Shown: positions 36,525 through 45,521, numbered from the stretch's first letter. The stretch is DNA of 64,000 bases from an uncultured Peptococcaceae bacterium (GCA_910585405.1 CAJUDO010000009.1:1-64000); one strand, 5' to 3'. The notes: generated by a model not told the origin, from the letters alone. Translations and numbers: made by a program.

Positions 36525-36769
36525 TTATGAAGCATGTTTGAACTAAGTCACAGTAGTCTCATTTCTCCGAAATATATCATCGTATAGGTTAAAAAAGAGA
36601 ATTTTTAATAAAGTTTCTGTGGAAATTGATATCTTTATAATAAAATTCTCCAGATGTAATATTTTCTTAAAGATACTACAATTCTTTCACAGAGCAACTA
36701 TTTTTGGATAAACATAAGAGTACACAATCCATTGATTCAAAAGCGATTGCGAAATCTTTTTCTTTGAGC

Positions 36770-36801
36770 GTAAGCTAAATGTAAGCTGACACTGCTACAA
36801 T
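36770..36801 (+). promoter_or_regulatory. Direct-repeat activator site and -10 box of the exporter operon
   Basis: GTAAGCT occurs at 36770-36776 and again at 36781-36787, an 11-base period. TACAAT follows at 36796-36801. There is no -35 box. Such tandem repeats on the same helix face just upstream of -10 are typical for OmpR/PhoB-type response regulators. The rest of 36525-36853 is AT-rich without a gene. Confidence 0.5.
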
Positions 36802-36853
36802 GACTATAGGGAAATTTTTTCTATTGATGAAATAAGAAGGATGGGTTGGACTT

Positions 36854-38089
36854 ATGAGTGAAAAAAAGAAAAAGTTCTTTTCTAAGAAAAAAATCATCGT
36901 CGGCGCAGTGATTGTGGTGTTGGCAGTGGGAGGCTTTCAATTGCTGCGGGGCGGTGGAGAAAGCGGCATGCCGGTGAATGTCGCTGCGGTGGCAAAGCAG
37001 GATTTGCGGGATTCTATCATCCTGAAAGCGCCGTTGGAGGGTACGGAGACAGTGGAGATTGTGAGCAATCTTCATTATGAAGTGACCGCCATCAATGTCA
37101 AAGAGGGCGATAGAGTTATCAAGGGGCAGATTTTGGCAGTGCTGGATAGCGAGGCTATGGCGGATGAAATCGGCTCTGCACAGGATGCGCTGGCATTGGC
37201 ACAGGCTCAATATGAGGATAGCATGCGCAGCAAGCAGCTAGCGTATGAACAAGCAGTGCAGAATTTGCAAAATGCGCAAAAGGATGCGGAGCGCAATGCT
37301 GCGCTGTTTGAGGTGGGCGGTATTTCCGCAGAGGAAAATGAAAAATCCCAGTCGGCTCTGTTGGAGGCGGAAGCAGCCATTAAGGGCTATCGTGTGCAAA
37401 ACGGCAAGGTATTGGGTGATGCCTACGAGCTGGAAAATGTGGAGGCTGCCAGAAATACTCTGGCGCGAAAGCAGGAGAGTTTGTCCGACGGAAAAATAAT
37501 CAGTCCCATTGACGGCACGGTCACACGGGTCAACATTAATGTGGGTCGTTTTGCCGATGAGACAGATGACAAAAAGCCAATGTTTGTGGTAGAAAATTTA
37601 CAGCAGCTGCAAATGCAGGTCAGTGTCAGCGAATATGATATTGCCGATATTGTGCCGGGACAGGAAGTAGAGATTTCTGCAGATATTTTGAAAGGCGAGA
37701 AAGTCAGCGGCGTGGTGGAGCGTATTTCTCCTACCGGTGAGTTGAAAGAGGGTAGCGCCGCAGAGCGGGTCATTCCTACGGTAATTCGATTGACAGAAAA
37801 TAATGAAAATCTCATTGCCGGTGTGAATGCAAAAGCGGAAATTATCATCGACGAGGTAGAGGGTGCGCTGGCAGTGCCCATTGAGGCTGTGCAGGATAAT
37901 GGCGACGGTACTGGTACCGTGCGCCGCGTGAAAGAGGACAATACCATAGAAACGGTGGCAGTGAAGTTGGGTTTGGAAACGGACTTGCTGATTCAGATTA
38001 TCGGCGATGATATCCAGGAAGGCGATCAACTGGTACTGAATGGGGAAGACCTGGCTGACGGCACGCTGGTTAGTGTAAGTGTGATATAA
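36854..38089 (+). CDS. HlyD/MacA-type periplasmic adaptor (RND/ABC efflux)
   Basis: A 411-residue membrane-fusion protein. A basic N-terminus (SEKKKKFFSKKK) and one membrane anchor (about residues 14-32) lead to a lipoyl-like domain (EIVSNLHYEVTAINVKEGDR). A coiled coil follows at about 95-190, then the second lipoyl half (DGTVTRVNINVGRFADE) and the beta-barrel. It should link the exporter ATPase and permease encoded next, as MacA or YknX does. It is followed after 18 bases by the ATPase gene in one operon. The probable substrate is an antimicrobial or toxic peptide; not shown by sequence. Confidence 0.88.
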   Translation: MSEKKKKFFSKKKIIVGAVIVVLAVGGFQLLRGGGESGMPVNVAAVAKQDLRDSIILKAPLEGTETVEIVSNLHYEVTAINVKEGDRVIKGQILAVLDSEAMADEIGSAQDALALAQAQYEDSMRSKQLAYEQAVQNLQNAQKDAERNAALFEVGGISAEENEKSQSALLEAEAAIKGYRVQNGKVLGDAYELENVEAARNTLARKQESLSDGKIISPIDGTVTRVNINVGRFADETDDKKPMFVVENLQQLQMQVSVSEYDIADIVPGQEVEISADILKGEKVSGVVERISPTGELKEGSAAERVIPTVIRLTENNENLIAGVNAKAEIIIDEVEGALAVPIEAVQDNGDGTGTVRRVKEDNTIETVAVKLGLETDLLIQIIGDDIQEGDQLVLNGEDLADGTLVSVSVI

Positions 38090-38107
38090 GCGGATAGGAG
38101 AATGACT

Positions 38108-38803
38108 ATGGAAGAATTGATCCGCATTACGGATTTGAATAAAATCTATGATTCTGGCGCAGTGCAGGTGCATGCGCTGAAAAATATCAATCTGACCATT
38201 GAGCGAGGAGAATTTGTAGCCATTATGGGCCATTCCGGTTCGGGAAAATCAACGCTGATGAATATTCTGGGATGTTTGGACAGACCAAGCAGCGGCACTT
38301 ATCTGCTGGACGGCATCGACATTTCTCAGCAAAGCAATGATGCGCTGTCCGATGTGCGCAATCAAAAGATTGGCTTTGTGTTTCAGGCATTTAATTTGAT
38401 TCCCCGCACCTCCACCTTAAAAAACGTCGAGTTGCCCATGATTTATGGCCGCGTGCCGGGAAAGGCTCGCGTGGAGCGGGCGAAAATGCTGTTGGAAAAA
38501 GTGGGCTTGGGTCAGCGGTTGGAGCACATGCCCAATGAACTCTCCGGCGGTCAGAAGCAGCGTGTGGCCATCGCCCGGGCACTGGCCAATGAGTCGCCCA
38601 TTCTTTTGGCCGATGAACCCACAGGCAATCTGGATTCGACGTCCACCATTGAGATTATGGAGCTGTTCACCCAGCTGAATCGTGAAGGGGTCACAGTGAT
38701 TATCGTCACTCACGAGGATGATGTGGCGGCCTTTACCGATCGGGTGCTGTGGTTTGAAGATGGGCAGTTGGTTGATGACAGAAAGGTGGAGAAACAATCA
38801 TGA
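38108..38803 (+). CDS. ABC exporter ATPase (MacB/LolD type)
   Basis: A 231-residue ATPase. ATG 38108 was chosen because AGGAG lies 7 bases upstream; ATG 38102 is too close. Walker A is GHSGSGKST, followed by the family-typical LMNILGCLDRPSSG, the Q-loop FVFQAFNLIPR, the signature LSGGQKQRVAIARAL and Walker B ILLADEPTGNLD. It powers the FtsX-like permease encoded next, whose ATG overlaps its stop by 4 bases. Confidence 0.95.
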   Translation: MEELIRITDLNKIYDSGAVQVHALKNINLTIERGEFVAIMGHSGSGKSTLMNILGCLDRPSSGTYLLDGIDISQQSNDALSDVRNQKIGFVFQAFNLIPRTSTLKNVELPMIYGRVPGKARVERAKMLLEKVGLGQRLEHMPNELSGGQKQRVAIARALANESPILLADEPTGNLDSTSTIEIMELFTQLNREGVTVIIVTHEDDVAAFTDRVLWFEDGQLVDDRKVEKQS

Positions 38804-40011
38804 TGCTTTTTCTGGAAAATATCAAGCTGGCTCTGTCGGCCATCCGCAGCAATAAAATGCGCTCTATTCTGACCATGCTGGGCATTATCATCGGCATTGG
38901 TTCAGTGATTGCCATTGTGTCCATCGGTGACACCATGCGCTCCGTCATCGCGAAAGAGTATGAAAATGTGGGGATTAACCGTGTGATTTTTTATACTATG
39001 GCCGCAGATGGTGTGTATACCAATGACGACATGTTTACCCAGGATGATATCGATCAGGTAAAGGATGCCTTTGGCGATCGGGTGCCTTATATTGATACCT
39101 ATTGTCAGGACCGGAAAACCCTGTCCAATGGCAAACGGCAGCAGGAACAGGTGTATGTCTATGCCGTTGACGCCGGCTATGATCAGGTGCAGCCCATGGA
39201 GCTGCTCTGCGGCCGTATGATAGACCAGGGCGACGTGGAGGCCAAGCGGCATAGTCTGGTAATTGAGAAAAAAATTGCAGAAAACTATTTCGGTACTGTC
39301 AACGCTTTGGGGCGTACCATGGAGATTATTGACAACGACGGCAGAGAAGAGTTTACTGTCGTGGGCGTTTATAAAGAGGCGGACAGTGTGCTGACTGCTA
39401 TGAGCGGCGGCGGAATGCCCACCGTCTATGTGCCCAACAGTATCTATTTCACGCCGGACAGTTATGGCTGGGAATTGAATTGCTATGTGGATGAAACAGC
39501 GGATATTAACTTGCTGCGAACACAGATGACCAACTATGTGGCGCGCATGACCAATCGCACCACTGATGAGGTGATCTGTGTGACGGCTCGTGAAGAGATG
39601 AGCTCCATTGACAGTGTCATGGGTATATTATCCGCAGCAGTGGGTGCTATTGCAGCCATCTCGCTTCTGGTTGGTGGAATTGGCATCATGAATATTATGC
39701 TGGTTTCGGTGACAGAGCGCACCAGAGAAATCGGCATTCGCAAGGCGTTGGGCGCGCGCACCAATCATATTCTCACACAGTTTTTGATAGAATCTGCGAT
39801 TATTTCCGCAGTGGGCGGTCTGATAGGCACCTTACTGGGTATCGGGATTGTGGCTTTGGGTGGTCTGCTCATTGGCGTAGCGGTGGTAGTAAATCCTATG
39901 ATTATTGTTATTGCAGTAGGATTTTCCGCTATGGTGGGCATTTTCTTCGGCATTTATCCCGCCCGCAAGGCTGCCGCCGCCGACCCCATAGAGGCACTGC
40001 GCTACGAATAA
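38800..40011 (+). CDS. ABC exporter permease (MacB/FtsX type)
   Basis: A 403-residue permease. The first membrane segment (about 20-45, MLGIIIGIGSVIAIVSIGD) is followed by a large extracytoplasmic MacB-type domain (about 50-270). Three C-terminal segments follow, with IGIRKALGARTNHILTQFLI between them. Such proteins couple ATP use in the cytosol to movement of the outer domain (mechanotransmission). With the adaptor it completes a tripartite-like exporter. It ends before a shared bidirectional terminator. Confidence 0.93.
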   Translation: MMLFLENIKLALSAIRSNKMRSILTMLGIIIGIGSVIAIVSIGDTMRSVIAKEYENVGINRVIFYTMAADGVYTNDDMFTQDDIDQVKDAFGDRVPYIDTYCQDRKTLSNGKRQQEQVYVYAVDAGYDQVQPMELLCGRMIDQGDVEAKRHSLVIEKKIAENYFGTVNALGRTMEIIDNDGREEFTVVGVYKEADSVLTAMSGGGMPTVYVPNSIYFTPDSYGWELNCYVDETADINLLRTQMTNYVARMTNRTTDEVICVTAREEMSSIDSVMGILSAAVGAIAAISLLVGGIGIMNIMLVSVTERTREIGIRKALGARTNHILTQFLIESAIISAVGGLIGTLLGIGIVALGGLLIGVAVVVNPMIIVIAVGFSAMVGIFFGIYPARKAAAADPIEALRYE

Positions 40012-40189
40012 GAAGCTGCTGTTCCGAATGCAGATTTCTTAGCAGACACAGACTTGCAGCTGTCTTTCATGAGCGCAATACACATTGTTGTTGGAGAGTC
40101 CATCACAAGGCTCTTTCTCATATTTTTAATAACCCTACTTATGTAACGCTTCTATTAGCAGTGAATCCCTCAAATTTCCGTTAATAGAA

Positions 40190-40240
40190 CATAGCAAAAG
40201 AGCGGCCCCATCTGAAAAGCTGGACCGCTCTTTTGCTATG
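40190..40240. terminator. Bidirectional terminator between convergent genes
   Basis: CATAGCAAAAGAGCGG (40190-40205) is exactly mirrored at 40225-40240. A- and T-runs within the arms suit termination from both strands. It lies between the exporter operon and the MFS gene. Nothing else is seen in 40012-40254. Confidence 0.88.
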
Positions 40241-40254
40241 TCTCGAATTGCAGC

Positions 40255-41427
40255 TCAATTCTTTTTTCCACTGGGGAGAGAGGTGGAAAAAAGGCAAAAC
40301 AGGATTGCCAGCAATATAGCGAAATAATAGGGCAGATGGGGGATCGCCATATTGCCGAAGCTCAGTTTTACCAGGGACATCCAGACTGGGGACAAAAACT
40401 GCGCCAGATACAGTGCGGCGGAAATTAGCGGCATGACTGTTGTGGCGGCCGCTTTGCCTGCGCGCATAGATGCCTCTGAAATAATAAAAGGAATTCCGAT
40501 TCCATTGGCAAAGCCAATACAAGCCGAGCCTAACAGGGTACCGCTCCAGCCGCCCAGGAGCGCAAGTAAGAGGTAACCTGTCAAAAATAATCCCGGCGCC
40601 AAAAATTTCATTTTACTGCCGCACAGCAATTTGACGCGTACAAACAATAAGCCGCCGAAAAAAGCCACAAAGTCCATTCCCGCCATGATGACGGCAATAT
40701 ATTGATGGGGAATGTGACCGTCGGAAAGTGTTTCCATAGCGAAGTTGGCGGGATAGATGAAAAAGGTAGTCATTAGCAGAAACATGGCGATGATGTAAGT
40801 GGCGTTTTCTGCGAAAATATTATCGATTTTTTTCTGGGACGCTTGGGAAGTTTCGTTGGTGATTTTATCATTAGGCAGATAAATCAGGCATAAAAGGATG
40901 CTGATCAAGCCCATCAGGTATACCAAGAAGCTGGCACGCCAGCTGATATTGGCTAACAGGCCGGACAATAAGGTGGCGACCACACCGCCCATCTGATTCA
41001 TGGCGGAGGAATAACCCATCAGCTGTTCCTGCTCGCCCGGCGCAAAATAAAAGGCCAGGAGACCGGTAGATAACGGCATGATAATACCTACGCCGATGCC
41101 CACCAAGGCGCGCATCATCAGCACTAAGCTGATATGGTTGAAGGTGCCGGCAATACAACCTCCCAATGCATACAGCACCAAGCCACACAGTACTAAAGTC
41201 CTGGCGCCAAAAATTCGGCAGAGCCGCGGAAAGAAAAAGTTGGTGATCACGATAAAGATGGCTGGTACACTGATGATCATCTGCACAAAAAGGGGATTGC
41301 AGTCAGCAAAATAGGCTTGAATCGTGCCCAATGCCGGTGCCACTGCAGCGCCGGCCATAACGGTCAGCAGCGACAGAGACAAAATGCTTACAATAAGCTG
41401 TTTGTTGTTTGTTTGATGTTTTGTCAT
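40255..41427 (-). CDS. MFS transporter (drug efflux-like)
   Basis: A 390-residue major facilitator. The start is set at MTKHQTNNKQ (41427), preceded by GAAGAGG on the minus strand; a longer reading lacks a ribosome site. About 12 membrane segments are seen. Motif A-like FFPRLCRIFGARTLVL lies near residue 65 and GVGIGIIMPLSTGLLAFYF near 110, an arrangement common in 12-helix efflux pumps. The substrate is unknown. Its leader contains a strong hairpin (41475-41516), and its promoter region is divergent to the riboflavin operon. Confidence 0.85.
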   Translation of the reverse strand: MTKHQTNNKQLIVSILSLSLLTVMAGAAVAPALGTIQAYFADCNPLFVQMIISVPAIFIVITNFFFPRLCRIFGARTLVLCGLVLYALGGCIAGTFNHISLVLMMRALVGIGVGIIMPLSTGLLAFYFAPGEQEQLMGYSSAMNQMGGVVATLLSGLLANISWRASFLVYLMGLISILLCLIYLPNDKITNETSQASQKKIDNIFAENATYIIAMFLLMTTFFIYPANFAMETLSDGHIPHQYIAVIMAGMDFVAFFGGLLFVRVKLLCGSKMKFLAPGLFLTGYLLLALLGGWSGTLLGSACIGFANGIGIPFIISEASMRAGKAAATTVMPLISAALYLAQFLSPVWMSLVKLSFGNMAIPHLPYYFAILLAILFCLFSTSLPSGKKN

Positions 41428-41474
41428 AAAAAGCGCCTCTTCTCTGTTAAATTTTCTAAAAATCAATGACAAAT

Positions 41475-41516
41475 AAAAAATGCGCAAGTCCTTCTGTTTG
41501 GACTTACGCATTTTTT
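41475..41516 (-). terminator. Terminator-like hairpin in the MFS leader
   Basis: AAAAAATGCGCAAGTCC (41475-41491) pairs with GGACTTACGCATTTTTT (41500-41516) over 17 positions, all paired on the minus strand if one G-T wobble is allowed. On the minus strand it begins about 10 bases after the likely start site and ends in a T-run. It could stop transcription early unless something prevents folding. Confidence 0.6.
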
Positions 41517-41532
41517 GCTACTCAACTTTCAT

Positions 41533-41562
41533 ATTTTAGCACATAGAGGTGAAAAAATTCAA
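41533..41562 (-). promoter_or_regulatory. Promoter of the minus-strand MFS gene
   Basis: On the minus strand TTGAAT (41562-41557) and TAAAAT (41538-41533) are 18 bases apart, about 105 bases upstream of the start codon. Confidence 0.55.
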
Positions 41563-41660
41563 ATACTTTTTCAGAAATTTTTTTAAATTTATGCATACGG
41601 ATTAATAGTGCAGACTGTCATTACAGCAGTCGATTGGCATGAGCACAAGATAAAAAATAC

Positions 41661-41689
41661 TTGACAAGTGACAAAGAGACAGATATACT
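41661..41689 (+). promoter_or_regulatory. Promoter of the riboflavin operon
   Basis: TTGACA (41661-41666) and TATACT (41684-41689) are exactly 17 bases apart, about 14 bases before the first conserved bases of the FMN riboswitch. Confidence 0.85.
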
Positions 41690-41709
41690 TAAATTCATAA
41701 ATTGAATAA

Positions 41710-41820
41710 AAACTTCAGGGCAGGGTGTGATTCCCTACCGGTGGTATAGCCCACGAGCCGCAAGGTTGATTCGGTGAAACTCCGAAGCCGACAGTGATAG
41801 TCTGGATGGAAGAAGGTTGT
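41710..41820 (+). ncRNA. FMN riboswitch (RFN element)
   Basis: The conserved RFN blocks are present in order: CTTCAGGGCAGGGTG, GATTCCCTACCGGTGG, AGCCCACGAGCC, GATTCGGTGAAACTCCGA, GCCGACAGT and TCTGGATGGAAGAAG. The aptamer binds FMN and shuts off riboflavin synthesis. Here it sits between a consensus promoter and two terminator-like hairpins upstream of ribD, so control is probably by premature termination. Confidence 0.97.
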
Positions 41821-41862
41821 GTTGCGTTGTTTCTAGTACGACGCTTTGTATGTAGGATATTT

Positions 41863-41900
41863 GCTCTGGATTGTTTTTACATTCCAGAGCTTTATTTTTT
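41863..41900 (+). terminator. Riboswitch terminator
   Basis: GCTCTGGA (41863-41870) pairs with TCCAGAGC (41883-41890), extended by AT pairs, and is followed by TTTATTTTTT. It lies 40 bases after the FMN aptamer and is the likely FMN-dependent stop. Confidence 0.85.
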
Positions 41901-41932
41901 TACATGAGTATATGCTTAAGTGCATTCTTATT

Positions 41933-41967
41933 TGCCCTGAACGGTTTTGTTCAGGGCATTTCTTTTT
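41933..41967 (+). terminator. Second hairpin directly before the ribD ribosome site
   Basis: TGCCCTGAAC (41933-41942) is mirrored perfectly at 41949-41958, followed by TTTCTTTTT and then GGAGG at 41968. It may be a second terminator, or keep the ribosome site accessible or blocked. Confidence 0.6.
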
Positions 41968-41979
41968 GGAGGCGATTGG

Positions 41980-43086
41980 ATGAAGGATATGGAATATATG
42001 CAGCTGGCTTTAGCGTTGGCCCGCAAAGGCTGCGGCTGGGTTGCGCCAAATCCTATGGTGGGCGCTGTGATTGTAAAAAATGGGGAGATCATTGGTCAGG
42101 GGTGGCATGAAAAATGTGGTCAGCCCCATGCAGAGCGCAATGCGCTGGCCTCCTGCACAAAATCGCCACAGGGAGCGACGATGTATGTCACACTGGAGCC
42201 TTGTTGTCATACGGGAAGGCAGCCGCCCTGCACCGATGCCATTTTGGAGGCTGGCATCAGACGTGTGGTTATCGGGTCCGGTGATCCTAATCCTCTTGCT
42301 GCTGGAAAAGGCATTCAGATTTTACGGGCCCATGGGATAGAGGTGATGGAGAATGTTTTGCGGGAAGAATGCCAGCGATTGAATGAAGTTTTTTTCCATT
42401 ATATCCGCACAAAACGCCCTTTTGTAGTGATGAAATACGCTATGACGCTAGATGGAAAAATTGCGGCTTATACAGGCGCTTCCAAATGGATTACCGGGGA
42501 AAGCGCACGAAATCATGTGCAGGAACAGCGGCATCGGTATTCAGCCATTATGGTGGGAGTGGGAACGGTATTGGCGGATGATCCGTTACTCACATGCCGC
42601 ATAAATGGAGGCAAAAATCCTATTCGTATAATTTGTGATACCAATCTGCGCACACCACTGACAGCCCAGGTGGTGGCAACTGCAAAGCAGATTCCGACTA
42701 TTTTGGCCACCTGCTGTGCGGATGAAGAAAAGCAGCGTCCTTATAAGGAAGCCGGATGCCGCATGCTCTGCGTACAGAAGAAAAACGGTCATGTAGATTT
42801 GGAGCAACTTATGGAGCGATTGGGGCAGGAACAGATTGATAGCATTTTGCTGGAGGGCGGCGGTACGCTGAACTGGGCAGCTCTTGAGAGCGGTATTGTG
42901 CAAAAAATACAGGCGTATATTGCGCCTAAACTGTTTGGCGGTCAGACTGCCAAGACTCCAATAGAGGGTGTTGGAGTGTCCTCTCCTGCAGCTGCCGTTC
43001 TTTTAAAAAACAGCACCATCACTTGCCTGGGTGAAGATTTTTTGATAGAAAGCGAGGTGTCCAATGATGTTTACCGGAATTGTTGA
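41980..43086 (+). CDS. ribD: Bifunctional riboflavin deaminase/reductase RibD
   Basis: A 368-residue RibD starting at ATG 41980 with GGAGG seven bases upstream. The N-terminal deaminase has the zinc motif HAERNAL and PCCHTGRQPPC (about residues 50-85). The C-terminal reductase has MTLDGKIAAYTGASKWITG and ILLEGGGTLNW. It carries out the deamination and NADPH reduction of the early riboflavin pathway. It is the first gene of the operon under FMN riboswitch control and overlaps the next gene. Confidence 0.96.
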   Translation: MKDMEYMQLALALARKGCGWVAPNPMVGAVIVKNGEIIGQGWHEKCGQPHAERNALASCTKSPQGATMYVTLEPCCHTGRQPPCTDAILEAGIRRVVIGSGDPNPLAAGKGIQILRAHGIEVMENVLREECQRLNEVFFHYIRTKRPFVVMKYAMTLDGKIAAYTGASKWITGESARNHVQEQRHRYSAIMVGVGTVLADDPLLTCRINGGKNPIRIICDTNLRTPLTAQVVATAKQIPTILATCCADEEKQRPYKEAGCRMLCVQKKNGHVDLEQLMERLGQEQIDSILLEGGGTLNWAALESGIVQKIQAYIAPKLFGGQTAKTPIEGVGVSSPAAAVLLKNSTITCLGEDFLIESEVSNDVYRNC

Positions 43087-43714
43087 GGAGATTGGCACGG
43101 TAGCGCAGGTGAGACGCGGACGGGATTCTGCTGTGCTGACAATTCATGCGAAAACGGTTTTAGAAAATACAAAGATAGGTGATAGTATTGCGGTAAATGG
43201 GATTTGCTTAACTGTGACAGCGCTTTTTTCCAACGGCTTTTCAGCAGATGTCATGCATGAAACGCTGAATCGTTCCTCTCTGGCAAGCCTCAAATATGGA
43301 AGCTCCGTGAATTTAGAGCGGGCGATGGCGGCAAATGGACGATTTGGAGGACACATTGTTATGGGTCATGTAGACGGCCTTGGGAAGATTCTTCGCAAAT
43401 GGTGTGACGATACAGCCATCTGGTATACCATACAAGCCAAGCCGCAGATTATGCGATATATCATAGAAAAGGGCTCTATCGCGGTGGACGGGATTAGTTT
43501 AACTGTTGCGGCAATTACGGAGGAGAATTTTTCTGTTTCTGTGATTCCCCACACTGTGAAAGAAACAGTCTTAAAAGAACGGCGTGAGGGCGATTTTGTG
43601 AATCTGGAAACAGACGTGATTGGAAAGTATGTAGAAAAATTGCTCTGCCCTGTTGAAGCATCGCAGGAAAAGAGCACGATTACAAAAGAATTTCTGACAC
43701 AACATGGATTTTAA
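43067..43714 (+). CDS. ribE: Riboflavin synthase alpha chain
   Basis: A 215-residue riboflavin synthase. ATG 43067 (MFTGIVEEIG) has GAGGTG seven bases before; the ATG at 43064 is also possible. The internal repeat of two lumazine-binding barrels is visible: DSIAVNGICLTV and GSIAVDGISLTV, with GGHIVMGHVDG between. It turns two 6,7-dimethyl-8-ribityllumazine molecules into riboflavin plus pyrimidinedione. It overlaps the end of ribD by 20 bases. Confidence 0.96.
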   Translation: MFTGIVEEIGTVAQVRRGRDSAVLTIHAKTVLENTKIGDSIAVNGICLTVTALFSNGFSADVMHETLNRSSLASLKYGSSVNLERAMAANGRFGGHIVMGHVDGLGKILRKWCDDTAIWYTIQAKPQIMRYIIEKGSIAVDGISLTVAAITEENFSVSVIPHTVKETVLKERREGDFVNLETDVIGKYVEKLLCPVEASQEKSTITKEFLTQHGF

Positions 43715-43726
43715 GGAGGAAGCGTA

Positions 43727-44926
43727 ATGGCAAAGTTTGACACAATAGAAGAAGCCCTGGCTGATTTGCGCAATGGCAAAATTATTTTGGTAACAGACGA
43801 TCCGGAACGTGAAAACGAGGGAGATTTTATCTGCGCGGCAGAATATGCAACCACCGAAAATATCAATTTTATGGCGACCTATGGCAAAGGGCTGATTTGT
43901 ATGCCCATGTCGGAGGACTATGTGCAAAAATTGAAAATTCCGCAGATGGTGCAGCAAAATACCGATAACCATGAAACTGCCTTTACCGTATCCATCGACC
44001 ATGTAGCTACCACTACTGGAATTTCTGCTGCTGAGCGTTCCATAACGGCTTTGGGCTGTGTAGCGGAGGATGCCAAGCCGGAGGATTTTCGCAGACCGGG
44101 ACACATGTTTCCCCTTTTGGCCAAACCTAACGGTGTGTTGGAGCGCAGCGGCCACACCGAAGCGACCGTTGACTTGTGCCGGCTGGCCGGTTTGAAAGCG
44201 TGCGGTCTGTGCTGCGAGATTATGCAGGAGGACGGTACCATGATGCGTACTCCTGAATTGATGGAGCTGGCTAAAAAATGGAATATAAAATTTATCACCA
44301 TTCGGGATTTACAGAACTACCGCAAATGCCATGAAAAGCTGGTTGAGCGAATGGCAGCTGTAAAAATGCCGACAAAATATGGTGACTTTACGGCCTATGG
44401 TTTTGTAAACAAGCTGAATGGAGAACACCATGTAGCACTGGTGAAAGGAGAGATTGGCCAGGGCGAAAATGTGCTGTGCCGTGTGCATTCCGAATGCCTG
44501 ACGGGAGATACCTTCGGCTCTTTGCGCTGTGATTGCGGTGAACAGTTAGCTGCGGCGCTGACACAGATAGAAGAAGAGGGACGGGGCGTTTTACTCTATA
44601 TGCGTCAAGAAGGACGGGGAATCGGACTTATAAATAAGCTGCGTGCCTATGAATTGCAGGAACAGGGCATGGACACCCTGGAGGCCAATCTTGCATTGGG
44701 ATTTGCCGGAGATGAGAGGGAGTATTATATTGGAGCCCAGATTTTAAGAGACTTAGGCGTGAAAAGTATGCGTCTCTTGACGAACAATCCAGATAAGGTT
44801 TATCAGCTTGCGGAGTTTGGAATTGCGATTACGGAGCGCGTACCGCTTCAAATGGATGCGACCTCCCACGACCTGTTTTATCTGCAAACAAAGCAGAAAC
44901 GCATGGGGCATCTATTGAAATATTAA
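43727..44926 (+). CDS. ribBA: DHBP synthase / GTP cyclohydrolase II fusion RibBA
   Basis: A 399-residue fusion. The N-terminal DHBP synthase has TDDPERENEGDF and RPGHMFPLLAKPNGVLERSG, shown in part. The C-terminal GTP cyclohydrolase II has HSECLTGDTFGSLRCDCGEQ with its zinc Cys residues and MRQEGRGIGL. The two activities provide both inputs of riboflavin synthesis. It lies 12 bases after ribE with GGAGGAAG upstream. Confidence 0.96.
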   Translation: MAKFDTIEEALADLRNGKIILVTDDPERENEGDFICAAEYATTENINFMATYGKGLICMPMSEDYVQKLKIPQMVQQNTDNHETAFTVSIDHVATTTGISAAERSITALGCVAEDAKPEDFRRPGHMFPLLAKPNGVLERSGHTEATVDLCRLAGLKACGLCCEIMQEDGTMMRTPELMELAKKWNIKFITIRDLQNYRKCHEKLVERMAAVKMPTKYGDFTAYGFVNKLNGEHHVALVKGEIGQGENVLCRVHSECLTGDTFGSLRCDCGEQLAAALTQIEEEGRGVLLYMRQEGRGIGLINKLRAYELQEQGMDTLEANLALGFAGDEREYYIGAQILRDLGVKSMRLLTNNPDKVYQLAEFGIAITERVPLQMDATSHDLFYLQTKQKRMGHLLKY

Positions 44927-44946
44927 ACATAAGAGGGGAAATTATT

Positions 44947-45414
44947 ATGAACACATTTGAGGGAAAGTTAGTATCAAAAGGAGTCAAAATTGGAATTGTA
45001 GCGGCGCGTTTCAATGAGTTTATCACATCAAAGCTGTTAAGCGGTGCGATGGACGGATTGCTGCGGCACGATGTGGCGGAAGAGGATATTGCTGTCGCCT
45101 GGGTCCCAGGCGCGTTTGAAATCCCGTTGATTGTTTCCAAAATGGCGAAAAGTGGGAAATATGATGCAGTCATCTGCTTGGGGGCAGTGATTCGGGGCGC
45201 TACCAGTCACTACGATTATGTCTGCAATGAGGTGTCCAAGGGCATTGCCGCTGTTTCACTGGAGAGCGGCGTGCCTGTGATGTTTGGAATTTTGACCACG
45301 GAAAATATTGAACAGGCCATTGAACGGGCCGGCACAAAAGGCGGCAACAAAGGCTATGACTGCGCCGTGGGTGCAATTGAGATGGTAAATCTAATTCGCG
45401 AAATAGAAAAATAA
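44947..45414 (+). CDS. ribH: 6,7-dimethyl-8-ribityllumazine synthase
   Basis: A 155-residue lumazine synthase with the family signatures IVAARFNEFITSKLLSGA, VPGAFEIPL, GAVIRGATSHYDYVCNE and GILTTENIEQA. It condenses the pyrimidine with DHBP to lumazine, the substrate of riboflavin synthase, and forms large hollow shells in many bacteria. It is the last gene of the operon, 20 bases after ribBA. Confidence 0.97.
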   Translation: MNTFEGKLVSKGVKIGIVAARFNEFITSKLLSGAMDGLLRHDVAEEDIAVAWVPGAFEIPLIVSKMAKSGKYDAVICLGAVIRGATSHYDYVCNEVSKGIAAVSLESGVPVMFGILTTENIEQAIERAGTKGGNKGYDCAVGAIEMVNLIREIEK

Positions 45415-45437
45415 ATTGAAAGACTGAAAATTCTATA

Positions 45438-45483
45438 TACTAAAAGGGCAGAGTCAACGGAAACTGGCTCTGCTCTTTTAGTA
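45438..45483. terminator. Bidirectional terminator (riboflavin operon / sirtuin)
   Basis: TACTAAAAGGGCAGAG (45438-45453) pairs with CTCTGCTCTTTTAGTA (45468-45483), one wobble. It sits between the convergent ribH and sirtuin genes and carries A/T-runs in both arms. Confidence 0.85.
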
Positions 45484-45521
45484 TGGTACATTTTTGGCAA
45501 GGCCGAAGATTTGCCAAACTA

